The notes under the pieces were generated by a model, which saw only the letters and a program-made list of their open reading frames with translations, was not told the origin of the DNA and searched no databases. Below are positions 20,126 to 29,410 of a DNA stretch of 64,000 nucleotides, one piece after another (position 1 is the first letter of the stretch; each line of letters opens with the position of its first letter). A program made the translations under genes and the position numbers. This DNA comes from Flavobacterium sp. CS20 (GTDB lineage Bacteria; Bacteroidota; Bacteroidia; Flavobacteriales; Flavobacteriaceae): assembly GCF_018080005.1 (NCBI RefSeq), contig NZ_CP073015.1, forward strand, positions 1,364,001 through 1,428,000, read 5' to 3'.

Positions 20126-21270
20126 TAATTATTGATAAGGTTATTATACATCTCAATATTCTTTTTTAAAAGCACGTCTAAACTAAAGCGTTTTTGAACA
20201 TCTTTTATAGCGTTTTGTCCCATTTGATGGGCTTCTTTACGGTTTTGTAGCATATAAATGACTTGATTAGCCAAGTCGTCGATATTTAATGGGTTGCAAA
20301 GCAAGCCCGTTTCGCCGTGATTTACCGCTTCTGATCCCGGTCCTAAGTTGCTTGCTACAAAGGCTTTGCCCATGCTCAAAACTTCTATCCACGCCAGTGG
20401 CATGGCTTCCATATGCGAGGGATAAGCACAAACTTCAGCTTTTTCTATTTCTTTGGGAATTTGTGTGTTTTCAATAGACCCTAAAAATTCAATGTCTGTT
20501 TCAACAGCTTTAGGGATTTCAGATTTAAGATAAGCCAAATATGAATTTTGCGTGCCTCTTATTTTGGTATCTCGTCCAGCTACAACGAGATGAGCTTCTG
20601 GCACAGCTTGTTTGATTTTTGGCATAGCTTTGACGAGCTGTCTTATGCCTTTCTTTTCACAAATTGACCCTGCAAAAAAGATACGCCCTTTAATTTCTTT
20701 GGATAAATCGGCTTTATAAAACATGTTGAGATTGGCAGGATTATAAATCACTTCACCGCGTTTGTCCTCAAAATCTAAATACATAGCCGTATGGTTGAGC
20801 ACATATTCACTGACCCCGATGATGTGGTCGGCTTTTCTAAAACTACGGCGTTCTTGAAAGGCTTTCCAAAACTCGACACCGCGGTTTTCAGACTCAGCAA
20901 AAAAATGATGACCACCATTCATACGAATCAGGTATTTTATACCTGGTATTTTGTTGATAAATGCCAAACCCAATTCTGTTGATTCTACAACATCAATAGG
21001 TTGTTTTTGGTGTAAACTTTTTATGGCTTTGTTTAATATTTTATTGTTGAGGTACCAACCCATTTTAGGCGTTTTTGAGCGTTGATAACGATAAATATTT
21101 ACGCCTTCGTCGTTCTCTACTTCGTCTTTGGCAATATAATTTAAACCTATAATACTGACATCAATTTTATGCTGAACAAGACTTCTTGCCAAAATACGGA
21201 TAAAAGTCCCAACGCCACCATGTGGAAAACCGTCTTTAGGATATTCTGATGTGAGGAATACGATGTGCAT
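20125..21270 (-). CDS. GT4-family glycosyltransferase
   Basis: The 381-residue GT-B enzyme probably adds a sugar to a lipid-linked or growing surface glycan on the cytoplasmic membrane face. It starts MHIVFLTSEYPKDGFPHGGVGTFIR. The C-terminal GT4 signature includes RIFFAGSICEKKGIRQLVKAMPKI, AEVCAYPSHMEAMPLAWIEVLSMGKAFVAS and the ExxxxxE element. The gene looks intact and is coupled to both neighbours by 1-nt overlaps (TAATG). Confidence 0.9.
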   Translation of the reverse strand: MHIVFLTSEYPKDGFPHGGVGTFIRILARSLVQHKIDVSIIGLNYIAKDEVENDEGVNIYRYQRSKTPKMGWYLNNKILNKAIKSLHQKQPIDVVESTELGLAFINKIPGIKYLIRMNGGHHFFAESENRGVEFWKAFQERRSFRKADHIIGVSEYVLNHTAMYLDFEDKRGEVIYNPANLNMFYKADLSKEIKGRIFFAGSICEKKGIRQLVKAMPKIKQAVPEAHLVVAGRDTKIRGTQNSYLAYLKSEIPKAVETDIEFLGSIENTQIPKEIEKAEVCAYPSHMEAMPLAWIEVLSMGKAFVASNLGPGSEAVNHGETGLLCNPLNIDDLANQVIYMLQNRKEAHQMGQNAIKDVQKRFSLDVLLKKNIEMYNNLINN

Positions 21271-22704
21271 TAGTTTAAATTTTTAAGTGTGTGAGTTAAA
21301 TTTTGAGAGGCATCTTTATACAAATTTTCACCTATAATTTTATCTCGCCAAAGTTTTTGATCTCGCTTTACATTTTCATCAAATTGATTTATTTTATTAA
21401 TGACTTTTGAAAAATCATTGACTTGGTTTATCCAAAAGACAGGGTTTAAGTCTTGCATAGATTTAAAATGCTCATATTTATAAATGGTCTCTACATTCCA
21501 TTTTTTCTTATGTGGTGTCATCTTAGTAAAATCCTTGAGTTTTGGGTTGTAATTTAAATAAAATGCAGGTTTTTTAAACATCGCAAAATCATGAGCCATA
21601 GTAGAACCGACATTTACAACGGCATCAGCATGATAAGTTAAACTAACAAGTTGTTTGATATCATTTCGTTTAGGAAATTTAACTGCCCAATGTTTTTGAT
21701 TATCACTTTCATACCAGTCTGCAGGAGCAAATTTTATATCAGGATACTTTTTTAAAACGGGTTTAAAACGACTACCATCATCAGCCGGTGAAGGTCTTAA
21801 AATAATTTGAGGTCGAATAGACTCATCTATTAAAGAAAAATGCGAAGCCATATCGTCTAAATATTCAGGGTCAAAAGGTGATGTCAGTCTATCGTCACCT
21901 GAAAAACAAACTATAGGTCTATTTGTATCTAAATTATGTTCATTGCAAAAATCATTTTTATTTTTAATCATTGAAGAATCCAAATAAAATTCAAATTGCG
22001 GTGTTCCTGTAACTTTAACTCGATTCAAATCAATTTCTGGGTAATAATCTTTAAATTCATTCATCATATATTCCGACCAAACCATAAAATAATCACTAAA
22101 GTAAGGAATCCTCGCTTTAGGCATATTGTCCCATGAATAAATTACTGATACTGAAGTGATATTTAATTGTTTAGTCTGCTGCAAATAAAGGAATATTAAG
22201 AGCTGAACGTTGATGAGTTGTAAAAACTATATCAGGCTTCTCTTGCTTTAATAAGTTTAAAAAAGAATTTATACTTTGGCTGTTAAGAATTGTTTTGTGA
22301 TAAGTCTCAGTTGTGTTTTTTATACGAGAATAATCTTTGGATAAATAACTACCGTAAAATTCAACACATTTATAAAATAATTTTTTTGGTAGATTTTTAA
22401 ATTGACGTCTCCAATTTACTAAAATACTAGGGTTATTTTTGATTTTTGCGTTATAGTGTAATCTGGCATAACACAAGGCTTCTCTATAAAATTTGTGTTG
22501 GGGCTTTTCTTTATAAGCTGGAATATTTACTTTTTTGTAGTGATTTGGACTTAGTGACAAATGCGGTTCAATACTTTTATCAAAATTATGGGCTAAGATT
22601 ACATTAAAATGTTGAGGTAAAAACTTTAAAAAATCTGAAAGTAGATAATTTTTTATCCCTGTTCCATCAGGGATTAAAATAAGTATTTTAGGTTTTTTAG
22701 ACAT
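21270..22704 (-). CDS. Surface-polysaccharide biosynthesis protein, frameshifted
   Basis: One gene read in two frames. The N-terminal part (MSKKPKILILIPDGTGIKNY to NIPLFAAD) stops at 22171; the rest (TKQLNITSVSVIYSWDNMPK to the end) continues in another frame. Dropping one G at 22176 (C on the plus strand) gives LFAATKQLNITS and 477 residues. The C-terminal part (PQIILRPSPADDGS, HADAVVNVGSTMAHDFAMF) resembles nucleotide-sugar glycosyltransferases or glycerophosphotransferase-like capsule proteins; the exact reaction is not assignable. A truncated second copy of its 5' end exists at 24796-24893. Confidence 0.7.
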
Positions 22705-22867
22705 TTTTTAAAAGTTTATTAGCAATAAAAACTTCAGTCATAGCCATTGAGTCGTAAGTTGCACCAGCTATATGTGGTGTTATAATACAATTATATTTGG
22801 AAGTATCTATTTTTAAAATTGGAGATGCAAAAATATTATGAGATATTTCATCTTGAACCACATCTGT
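22606..22867. repeat. Direct duplication, copy 1 (offset 2190 bp)
   Basis: 262 bp that recur at 24796-25057 at a constant offset. They cover the 5' end of the polysaccharide gene at 22704 and the 3' end of a 2-hydroxyacid dehydrogenase gene. The copies are nearly identical except for about ten changes around 22651-22680. The left breakpoint (AAAATGTTGAGGTAAAAAC) resembles the family B repeat text; the right breakpoint is CATCTGT. Confidence 0.9.
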
Positions 22868-23158
22868 GTCTGAATTTGTTTCAAAATGATGATTTAAATC
22901 TATCAATTCTTTTTTGAGTTCTAAGTAATTGTAAATTTCGCCGTTAAAAACCAGGTAATAAGGCTCATTTGGCAGATTAAAAGGTTGGTTTGCGTTTGTG
23001 TTTATATCTATAATAGCCCGTCGATTATGACCTAAAATATAATGATTACTAATATAGTGGTTGATGTTGTCATGACCTCTATGAACAAGGGAATCTGTCA
23101 TCTGTTTGATGTTACTGATTTTGGCTTTAGAACCAATAATTCCCGATATGCCACACAT
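22697..23158 (-). pseudogene. Chimeric ORF: asparagine-synthetase N-terminus fused to dehydrogenase C-terminus
   Basis: Residues 1 to about 98 match the class II glutamine-amidotransferase domain of asparagine synthetase: MCGISGIIG with Cys2 nucleophile, SLVHRGHDN and FNGEIYNYLELKKEL. From TDVVQDEISHNIFASP onward the sequence is identical or nearly so to the C-terminus of the dehydrogenase encoded at 24887-25819. The junction is near 22862 where both parents share a TDV-coding stretch. The synthetase domain is missing, so the product would not make asparagine. It is a recombination product, not a designed fusion. Confidence 0.88.
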
Positions 23159-23237
23159 TGATTAGTTAATTTTAATTGCATTACAAATCTAATTATGTTT
23201 TTTTAAACCAAAGTTTATACCTGGATTAAATTTAAAA

Positions 23238-23965
23238 TTACTTTTGTTTCAAGTTCAAGCTATTTCTTTTTGTTTCAAGTTCGAGTTTTCTCTTTTTGTT
23301 TCAAGTTGGTGTTTTATCTTTCTGTTTCAAGTTCGAGTCATCTCTTTTTGTATTAGTTTCGAGTCATCTCTTTCTGTTTCAAGTTCGAGTCATCTCTTTC
23401 TGTTTCAAGTTCGAGTCCTTTCTTTCTGTTTCAAGTTCGAGCTTTTCATTGTTTCAAGTTCGAGCGAAGTCGAGAACCACCAACCCACATCTCGACTACG
23501 CTCGATGTTAAAACAAGTTTGTTTTAAGTTCGAGTTTTCTCTTTTTGTTTCAAGTTCGAGCTTTTCATTGTTTCAAGTTCGAGCGAAGTCGAGAACCAAC
23601 TCACATCTCGACTACGCTCGATGTTAAAACAAGTTTGTTTTAAGTTCGAGTTTTCTCTTTCTGTTTCAAGTTCGAGTCCTTTCTTTCTGTTTCAAGTTCG
23701 AGCGAAGTCGAGAACCACCAACCCACATCTCGACTACGCTCGATGTTAAAACAGGGGGAAGATTCGATGTTAAAACAGAGGAAAAAAAAGTTGATGTTAA
23801 AACAGGGAAAAAAACTCGATGTTGAAACAGGGGAAAAAGGTTGATGTTAAAACAGGGAAAAACTCGATGTTAAAACAGAGGAAAAAGGTTGATGTTAAAA
23901 CGAGGGAAAAAAAGGTTGATGTTAGAATAAGGAAAAAAAGCTCAAGGTTAGAGCAGGGAAAAGAA
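23238..23965. repeat. Repeat array B1 (TTTCAAGTTCGAG / CGATGTTAAAACAG)
   Basis: The array has a mirrored structure. The left part repeats TGTTTCAAGTTCGAG with CATCTCTTTC-type spacers. Central hairpins pair TTCGAGCGAAGTCGAGAACC with CATCTCGACTACGCTCGA across a CACCAACCCA loop. The right part repeats GATGTTAAAACAGGGGAAAA, an imperfect reverse complement of the left part. It fills the gap between the chimeric ORF and the GIY-YIG gene. ORFs read through it are repeat artefacts. Confidence 0.9.
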
Positions 23966-24007
23966 ACATGATTTTATAAAAAAGTTCATATCTATTATTT
24001 GGCTGAT

Positions 24008-24328
24008 TTAAGCTTTATTTTTTAGCTTATAATGTGTATCATTTTGACATTCAGACAACTTTTTTAATTTATCCCAATTTTTATTGATTAAAGCTTTTTT
24101 CTTAGCTCTACTCCATTTTTTTATTTTTCGTTCAAACTCATAAGCTTGATTTACATCGTTAAAAGCTTCGTAAAACACGAGTTTCAATGGTTTTCGGGTA
24201 TATGTATATGAAGTTTTATTCTCTTTGCTATAACAATGTTCATTCCAACGCCTATTAATATTATTCGTCATCCCTGTATAATAGGTGTTATCAGCACATT
24301 GAATAATATAAACGAAGTAGGTTTTCAT
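24008..24328 (-). CDS. GIY-YIG nuclease-domain protein
   Basis: The 106-residue protein consists of one GIY-YIG domain: YFVYIIQCADNTYYTGMTNNINRRWNEH has the two tyrosine blocks and the catalytic Arg, and a Glu occurs in YEFERKIKKWSR. This small stand-alone type (YhbQ/UvrC-like) is common in Bacteroidetes and its cellular task is generally unknown. Here it lies between repeat arrays B1 and B2 and inside a segment bounded by a 262-bp direct duplication, which raises the possibility that it travelled with, or helps move, the repeats. Confidence 0.9.
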   Translation of the reverse strand: MKTYFVYIIQCADNTYYTGMTNNINRRWNEHCYSKENKTSYTYTRKPLKLVFYEAFNDVNQAYEFERKIKKWSRAKKKALINKNWDKLKKLSECQNDTHYKLKNKA

Positions 24329-24384
24329 TTTTCTAATTATAATTTTAAATCTACTAAGATATAATTTTTTAATATTTCTATCAA

Positions 24385-24800
24385 AAATGTTTCAAGTTCG
24401 AGCGAAGTCGAGAACCACCAACCCACATCTCGACTACGCTCGATGTTAAAACAGGGGGAAAAGGTTGATGTTAAAGCAGGGGGAAGACTCGATGTTAAAA
24501 CAGGGGGAAAAGGTTGATGTTAGAACAGGGGGAAAAGGTTGATGTTGAAACAAGTTTGTTTCAGGTTCGAGTCATCTCTTTCTGTTTCAAGTTCGAGCGA
24601 AGTCGAGAACCACCAACCCACATCTCGACTACGCTCGATGTTAAAACAGGGGGAAGACTCGATGTTAAAACAGGGGAAAAAGGTTGATGTTAAAACAGGG
24701 AGAAGACTCGATGTTAAAACAGGGAGAAGACTCGATGTTGAAACAGGGGAAGACTCGATGTTGAAAAGGGAAAAAAGTTGATGTTAGAACAGTGGAAAAT
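24385..24800. repeat. Repeat array B2
   Basis: A second family B array has two central hairpins (TTCGAGCGAAGTCGAGAACC / CATCTCGACTACGCTCGA) followed by many GATGTTAAAACAGGGGGAA-type units. Its last unit (AAAATGTTGATGTAAAAAC) merges with the left breakpoint of duplication copy 2. Confidence 0.88.
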
Positions 24801-25057
24801 GTTGATGTAAAAACTTTAAAAAATCTGAAAGTAGATAATTTTTTATGCCAGTAACATCTGGAATCAATATAAGTATTTTAGGTTTTTTAGACATTTTTTA
24901 AAAGTTTATTAGCAATAAAAACTTCAGTCATAGCCATTGAGTCGTAAGTTGCACCAGCTATATGTGGTGTTATAATACAATTATATTTGGAAGTATCTAT
25001 TTTAAAAATTGGAGATGCAAAAATATTATGAGATATTTCATCTTGAACCACATCTGT
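24796..25057. repeat. Direct duplication, copy 2, including a truncated gene start
   Basis: Matches 22606-22867. Its left 98 bp (24796-24893, minus strand) are the first codons of the polysaccharide gene (MSKKPKILILIPDVTGIKNY) cut off by repeat array B2. The rest is the true 3' end of the dehydrogenase gene. The start codon overlaps that gene's end, which shows the ancestral order: dehydrogenase followed directly by the polysaccharide gene. Confidence 0.9.
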
Positions 25058-25819
25058 AGCCACGCCTCGTATTTTATCAGATAATAAAGCATTCACAATA
25101 GCATTTTCATCCCAAACTTTACCTCTTGAGGTATTAATGATGCATGCTTCTTTTTTCATAAGACTAATAAGATTGTTGTTCACGAATTTTTCATTGTTTT
25201 TATTTAGAGGAATGTGTATGCTCACAAAATCTGATTTTAAAAAAAGATCCTCCGGATGATTAACACACTCAATATTTTCAAAGGTTTGTCTTTTATCCGT
25301 ATCATAACTTATAACTTTCATGCCAATGGCTAAAGCAAATTTGGCAACTTGTTTGCCGACTCTACCTATACCTAAAATCCCCAACGTTTTACCTCGTAGA
25401 TTATATGTTTTAAATTTATTTCTATCCCAGTGTTTAGAATTTACATCAATTTGTGCAAGATGCAGTTTTCTGTTTATAGCAGTAAGTAATGTCCAAGTAT
25501 GTTCTGCTGTAGAGGGAATACTTCCTAAAAAATCTATCTCGTTTTTTAGAGAGATTACTTTAATGTTTTTATTTTTACAGTATTCAATATCTATATGGTC
25601 TAAACCTGTTGTAGGCGAACAAATAAACTTTAAGACCTTAGCTTTTTTTAGTATTTTATCATTTAGTATAATACCTAACCTTATAAATAACACATCTACA
25701 TTTTCAATAATATTGTTTAGGTTATTGATATCGGCTAATTGTATGACCTCAAATTTAGATTTTAATAAATCTAAAGCTTTTAAGCTAAAATCTTTTGGTT
25801 CAGTGATTACAAGTTTCAT
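24887..25819 (-). CDS. D-isomer-specific 2-hydroxyacid dehydrogenase
   Basis: NAD-dependent dehydrogenase of 310 residues. The nucleotide-binding motif is GILGIGRVGKQVAKFA. The substrate Arg is in NTSRGKVWDENAI, the Glu in VVQDEISHN and the catalytic His in TPHIAGATYDS. It belongs to the phosphoglycerate/glycerate dehydrogenase branch but is distinct from serA at 14396. It overlaps the 3' end of the neuA-like gene by 4 nt, so it probably acts in the same glycan pathway. The exact substrate is unknown. Confidence 0.85.
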   Translation of the reverse strand: MKLVITEPKDFSLKALDLLKSKFEVIQLADINNLNNIIENVDVLFIRLGIILNDKILKKAKVLKFICSPTTGLDHIDIEYCKNKNIKVISLKNEIDFLGSIPSTAEHTWTLLTAINRKLHLAQIDVNSKHWDRNKFKTYNLRGKTLGILGIGRVGKQVAKFALAIGMKVISYDTDKRQTFENIECVNHPEDLFLKSDFVSIHIPLNKNNEKFVNNNLISLMKKEACIINTSRGKVWDENAIVNALLSDKIRGVATDVVQDEISHNIFASPIFKIDTSKYNCIITPHIAGATYDSMAMTEVFIANKLLKNV

Positions 25820-26574
25820 AACTCTTTATTTTCCCAAGCTTTAATTAAAACTTCAGCAAGCTTTACATCTCTTTGTGTATCTATGTTTAATAAATGATCT
25901 GGATTCATCACGTAAGCTTTTTTATTTTTTGGCATAAAAGTTTGTTGTTTTAAAAAAGCTTCTGTTTTTATGGCATAAAAGCAACCATTTCTAAAATAAA
26001 TAGGTTTTAAGTTCTGCCTATGTGTTGATTCATCAGATTTTATCAATGGGGACAAATGACTCTTTTGGTCTAATTCATACATTCTCGCAGGATGCATATC
26101 TTCCATTGGTATTACACTTATGACGGCTTCTAAATTTTTATCAATTTCAAAGTATTTAATAATCTGAGTAATATCTTTTGGAGACCTAATAGGTGATGTT
26201 GTTTGCATTAATAGTATAATGTCAAAGTTATCTTCTAATCTTTTTAACGCATCTAATACAACATCAACAATTGATGAGTTATCTTTTCCTAAATTTTCAG
26301 GTCTTAATTGTTTAGTAATTCTTTTTGGATCTTGCTGAGTATTTACAGAATCAAGTATTTGCTGGTCATCAGAATTAACAAGTATTCGATTTATTTCTTT
26401 AGAATTTAAAGCGCAATCAACGGCATATTGTATTAAAGGTTTTCCATTAAATTCTTTAATATTCTTTCCTGGCACGCCTTTCTTGCCACCACGCGCGAGG
26501 ATGATGGCGAGGGTTTTGAGTCTCTCGTTTCTTGTTTTTCGTTGATCGTTGTTGGTTGAACGGTTGTGATGCAT
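25816..26574 (-). CDS. neuA: CMP-nonulosonate cytidylyltransferase (NeuA-like)
   Basis: Activates a nonulosonic (sialic, legionaminic or related) acid with CTP. The domain starts at LKTLAIILARGGKKGVPGKNIKEFNGKP, with later motifs ILVNSDDQQIL, LLMQTTSPIRSPKDI and NPDHLLNIDTQRDVKLAE. About 18 residues precede the conserved start (MHHNRSTNNDQRKTRNER). They are encoded by an ACGATCAACGA-type repeat sequence also seen near 27000, so the true start may lie inside or the gene may have captured a repeat. It is in an operon with the dehydrogenase downstream. Confidence 0.88.
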   Translation of the reverse strand: MHHNRSTNNDQRKTRNERLKTLAIILARGGKKGVPGKNIKEFNGKPLIQYAVDCALNSKEINRILVNSDDQQILDSVNTQQDPKRITKQLRPENLGKDNSSIVDVVLDALKRLEDNFDIILLMQTTSPIRSPKDITQIIKYFEIDKNLEAVISVIPMEDMHPARMYELDQKSHLSPLIKSDESTHRQNLKPIYFRNGCFYAIKTEAFLKQQTFMPKNKKAYVMNPDHLLNIDTQRDVKLAEVLIKAWENKEL

Positions 26575-26601
26575 ATCTTTTTATATCAATTACTCGATTA
26601 A

Positions 26602-26955
26602 CTATTTACGAATTTTAGTTTTCAAATATCTTTTGGTTGCGTTTATTAATTTTTTTTGTCTTTCAATTCTTTCAAAAATATCATCTGGCACTTCATAGCC
26701 TATGCGTTTAGCAATCAAAGCTTGAGTTTCTAATTCACGACAAGATCCAGATGAAATTAATATAAATCTATGATAATCTTTATAGGATTGTCTTGAAGAC
26801 CCTTCAGCAATATTAGAAGGAATAGATACTCCAGCATCACGCATTTGACCACTCAAATTATATTTTTCAGATTTCGGGAATTTTTCAGTTATCTTATAAA
26901 TTTCAACAACTAAGTCCATAGTCGCTTTCCAGACTTCTAACTCTTTGTAATCCAT
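26602..26955 (-). CDS. Four-helix-bundle protein (S23/IVS family)
   Basis: The 117-residue protein of the four-helix-bundle family was first seen in 23S rRNA intervening sequences. Signatures are YKELEVWKATMDLVVEIYKITEKFP, LSGQMRDAGVSIPSNIAEGSSR and FILISSGSCRELETQ. The function is unknown. Such genes are often inserted singly into surface-polysaccharide loci of Bacteroidetes, as here between the neuA- and neuC-like genes. It looks intact. Confidence 0.88.
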   Translation of the reverse strand: MDYKELEVWKATMDLVVEIYKITEKFPKSEKYNLSGQMRDAGVSIPSNIAEGSSRQSYKDYHRFILISSGSCRELETQALIAKRIGYEVPDDIFERIERQKKLINATKRYLKTKIRK

Positions 26956-27025
26956 GATTCTATTACTTTATGATTGATTTTTATTAAAATTTGTTTACGA
27001 ACAACGACCAACGACCAACCAAAAA

Positions 27026-28180
27026 CTAATAACAAATCGTCTTATAAAACTTTAACTCAACTTGAGCTAAAAGATCAGCAATACGTTGACCCGAATCGCC
27101 TTGACCATAAATTTTTGATTTTGGAATATCAGCGACTATTTGTGTTTTTATGGCTTTGGTAATGGCTTGTGTTTCACATTCCACATCCAAGACATTTTGT
27201 CCGCGTTGGCGTCTGTTTTGTCTATCACCAATATTGACAACTGGCACGCCAAGAAAAGAAGCTTCTCTAATGCCAACACTTGAATTACCAATCAAGGCTT
27301 TGCAGTGGTAAATGAGTTCTAAAAAATCTTCACCACTTAAATTTTTAAAGAAATGCACGTGTTTCAACTCGTGATATTCTCTATAAGCTCTGATGCCCGA
27401 CGAAGTACCATCAGCACCTGCATCGATGTTGGGCCAAAACCAAAGCGTGGGCAATTTTAATGCATCTATGGCTTTTAAGGTTTCTTCAATCTGTTGCCGA
27501 CTTTCTTTGATATGCGTTGTTACAGGATGTTGCATCACAACGAGATACCCGTTTTTTAAATCAGGTTCATGACCTACGCCACCGTATTTTTGGTAAGGGT
27601 CAAAACTTAAATTTTTGCTTTTAAGTACTGGTCTTGCCAAATCTATAGACGGGCAACCCGTGTTGAACACCGATGATTTGTCTTCACCAAGTTTGATGAC
27701 TCGTCTATAGGCATCATCTGATGACACAAAATGATAGTCAGCAAGTTTGGTGATAGCATGGCGGACTTTTTCGTCAATATTGCCCGTAACTTCTCCACCT
27801 TGCAAATGGGCTAAAGGAATGTTCATATAGGAAGTCGCAATGGCGGTGGACATGGTTTCAAACCTATCGGCTACGGTTACGACAATATCGGGTTGTAGAT
27901 TTTCAAAAACACTTGAAAGTTCTAAAATACCTAAGCCTGTGGTTTTTGCCGTTGTTGCAGTATTTTCGCCTTCTAAAACACTAAACACCTTTGCGTCTAT
28001 TTGAAATCCGTCAGCTTTGATAAAATCAACAGCAGTGCCATAACGCGGTAGTAAAGCAGATCTTGCAACTACAAGCTGAAGCTCAAGTTCAGAATGTTGG
28101 TCTATTGCTTTTAAAACGGTTTTTACACGACTATAAGATGGTCTAGCGGTAACAACAACGCAAATTTTACGTTTACTCAT
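27026..28180 (-). CDS. neuC: UDP-N-acetylglucosamine 2-epimerase, hydrolysing (NeuC-like)
   Basis: The 384-residue GT-B-like epimerase releases UDP and gives the 2-epimerised hexosamine for nonulosonic-acid synthesis. Motifs are VVVTARPSYSRVKTVLKAI, VTVADRFETMSTAIATSY, LAHLQGGEVTGNIDEKVRHA and GNSSVGIREASFLGVPVVNIGDRQ. It is divergent from the neuB-like gene with 96 bp between. With neuB and neuA it gives a complete route to a CMP-activated nonulosonate. The exact sugar (Neu5Ac or a legionaminic type) is not readable here. Confidence 0.9.
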   Translation of the reverse strand: MSKRKICVVVTARPSYSRVKTVLKAIDQHSELELQLVVARSALLPRYGTAVDFIKADGFQIDAKVFSVLEGENTATTAKTTGLGILELSSVFENLQPDIVVTVADRFETMSTAIATSYMNIPLAHLQGGEVTGNIDEKVRHAITKLADYHFVSSDDAYRRVIKLGEDKSSVFNTGCPSIDLARPVLKSKNLSFDPYQKYGGVGHEPDLKNGYLVVMQHPVTTHIKESRQQIEETLKAIDALKLPTLWFWPNIDAGADGTSSGIRAYREYHELKHVHFFKNLSGEDFLELIYHCKALIGNSSVGIREASFLGVPVVNIGDRQNRRQRGQNVLDVECETQAITKAIKTQIVADIPKSKIYGQGDSGQRIADLLAQVELKFYKTICY

Positions 28181-28250
28181 ATAATAAATTTATTTGGTAA
28201 AAATAATTTTTTAATTGTTTAATGGCTAAGGATATCTTATCTTTTTGGCT

Positions 28251-28258
28251 AATTTTGA
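28251..28258 (+). promoter_or_regulatory. Possible -7 element of the neuB-like gene
   Basis: TAATTTTG matches the Bacteroidetes TAnnTTTG -7 consensus 18 nt before the ATG. No TTTG is well placed for a -33 box. A short inverted repeat, ACTCAA and TTGAGT, lies between this element and the start codon. Confidence 0.35.
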
Positions 28259-28276
28259 CTCAAATAAAATTGAGTT

Positions 28277-29285
28277 ATGAAAAAAGTTTTTACCATAGCA
28301 GAAGTGGCACAAGCTCACGACGGAAGCCTTGGTATGGCACATGCCTATATCGACGCTTTGGTTAGACGCGGTGTTGATGCGGTTAAATTTCAAATTCATT
28401 TGGCTCATGCTGAAAGCAGTATTCACGAACCTTTTCGTGTGAAATTTAGCCAACAAGATGCTACGCGATATGCATATTGGCAACGCATGTCGTTTACCAA
28501 AGAGCAATGGAAAGGTTTGAAACAACACTGTGATGATGCAGGTATAGAATTTATGGCGTCTCCCTTTAGCAATGCTGCTGTAGATTGGTTGGAAGAACTG
28601 GGAGTGAAACGCTATAAAATTGGCTCTGGTGAAGTCAATAATTTATTGATGCTTCAAAAAATTGCACAAACCCAGAAACCCGTTATTTTATCATCGGGCA
28701 TGAGCTCTTTTGAAGAGTTAGATGAATCTGTTCAGTTTCTAAAAAATCAAAACATAGAAGTCTCAGTTCTACAATGCACAACAGCTTACCCAACGCCACC
28801 TGAGGCTTATGGCTTGAATGTTATCAAAGAATTACAATCCAGATATCAAGTTAAGGTCGGCTTTTCTGACCATTCTGGAAAAGTATCTACAGTGTCTAGC
28901 CGCGGTAGCTTTAGGGGCTGAAATTGTAGAGTTTCACGTCGCTTTTTCAAAAGAGCAATTTGGTCCTGACAGCAGTTCGAGTTTAACTTTAGACCAAACC
29001 CAAGATTTGGTCAATGGCATTCGTGATATTTCAACCGCCTTAGACCATCCGATTGATAAAAATGATAATAGTGCATTTTCATCTTTAAAATCTATTTTTG
29101 AAAAATCACTGGCGGTCAACAAAGATTTGCCTCAAGGCTATGTGTTGTCATTTGAAGACTTAGAAGCCAAAAAACCAAAAAACCATGGCATTGCCGCTTC
29201 TGATTTTAAAAATGTTATTGGCAAAACTTTAAAACGTGATATGGAGGCTTGGGGGTTTTTGGGGGAAGGTGATGTTTATGATTAA
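28277..29285 (+). CDS. neuB: Nonulosonate synthase (NeuB-like), frameshifted
   Basis: Condenses the hexosamine product with phosphoenolpyruvate. The barrel domain starts MKKVFTIAEVAQAHDGSLGM, and has GVDAVKFQIH, FMASPFSN, YKIGSGEVNN, ILSSGMSS, LQCTTAYPTPPE and GFSDHSG. The C-terminal SAF-like part includes SLAVNKDLPQGYVLS and DLEAKKPKNHGI. The first frame ends after GKVSTVSSRGSFRG. Removing one G at 28892 gives GKVSTCLAAVALGAEIVEFH and a 335-residue protein. It is either inactive by mutation or carries a sequence error. It is the only gene of the locus on the plus strand. Confidence 0.85.
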
Positions 29286-29410
29286 AATTTAAATATCAGT
29301 TAATGTTACTTAAATGACATTATGTTGTGATAAGACTTTATACAATTAGTGTTTGATTTAAAGGTGTAGTCTTTTTTTTTGAATGTTTACAAAAACAATA
29401 CTTTAATATT

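Noticed and set aside
23244..24781. Repeat arrays B1 and B2 as CRISPR arrays
   Set aside because: Units and spacings are irregular, the spacers themselves repeat, the units are mirrored around hairpins, and there are no cas genes.
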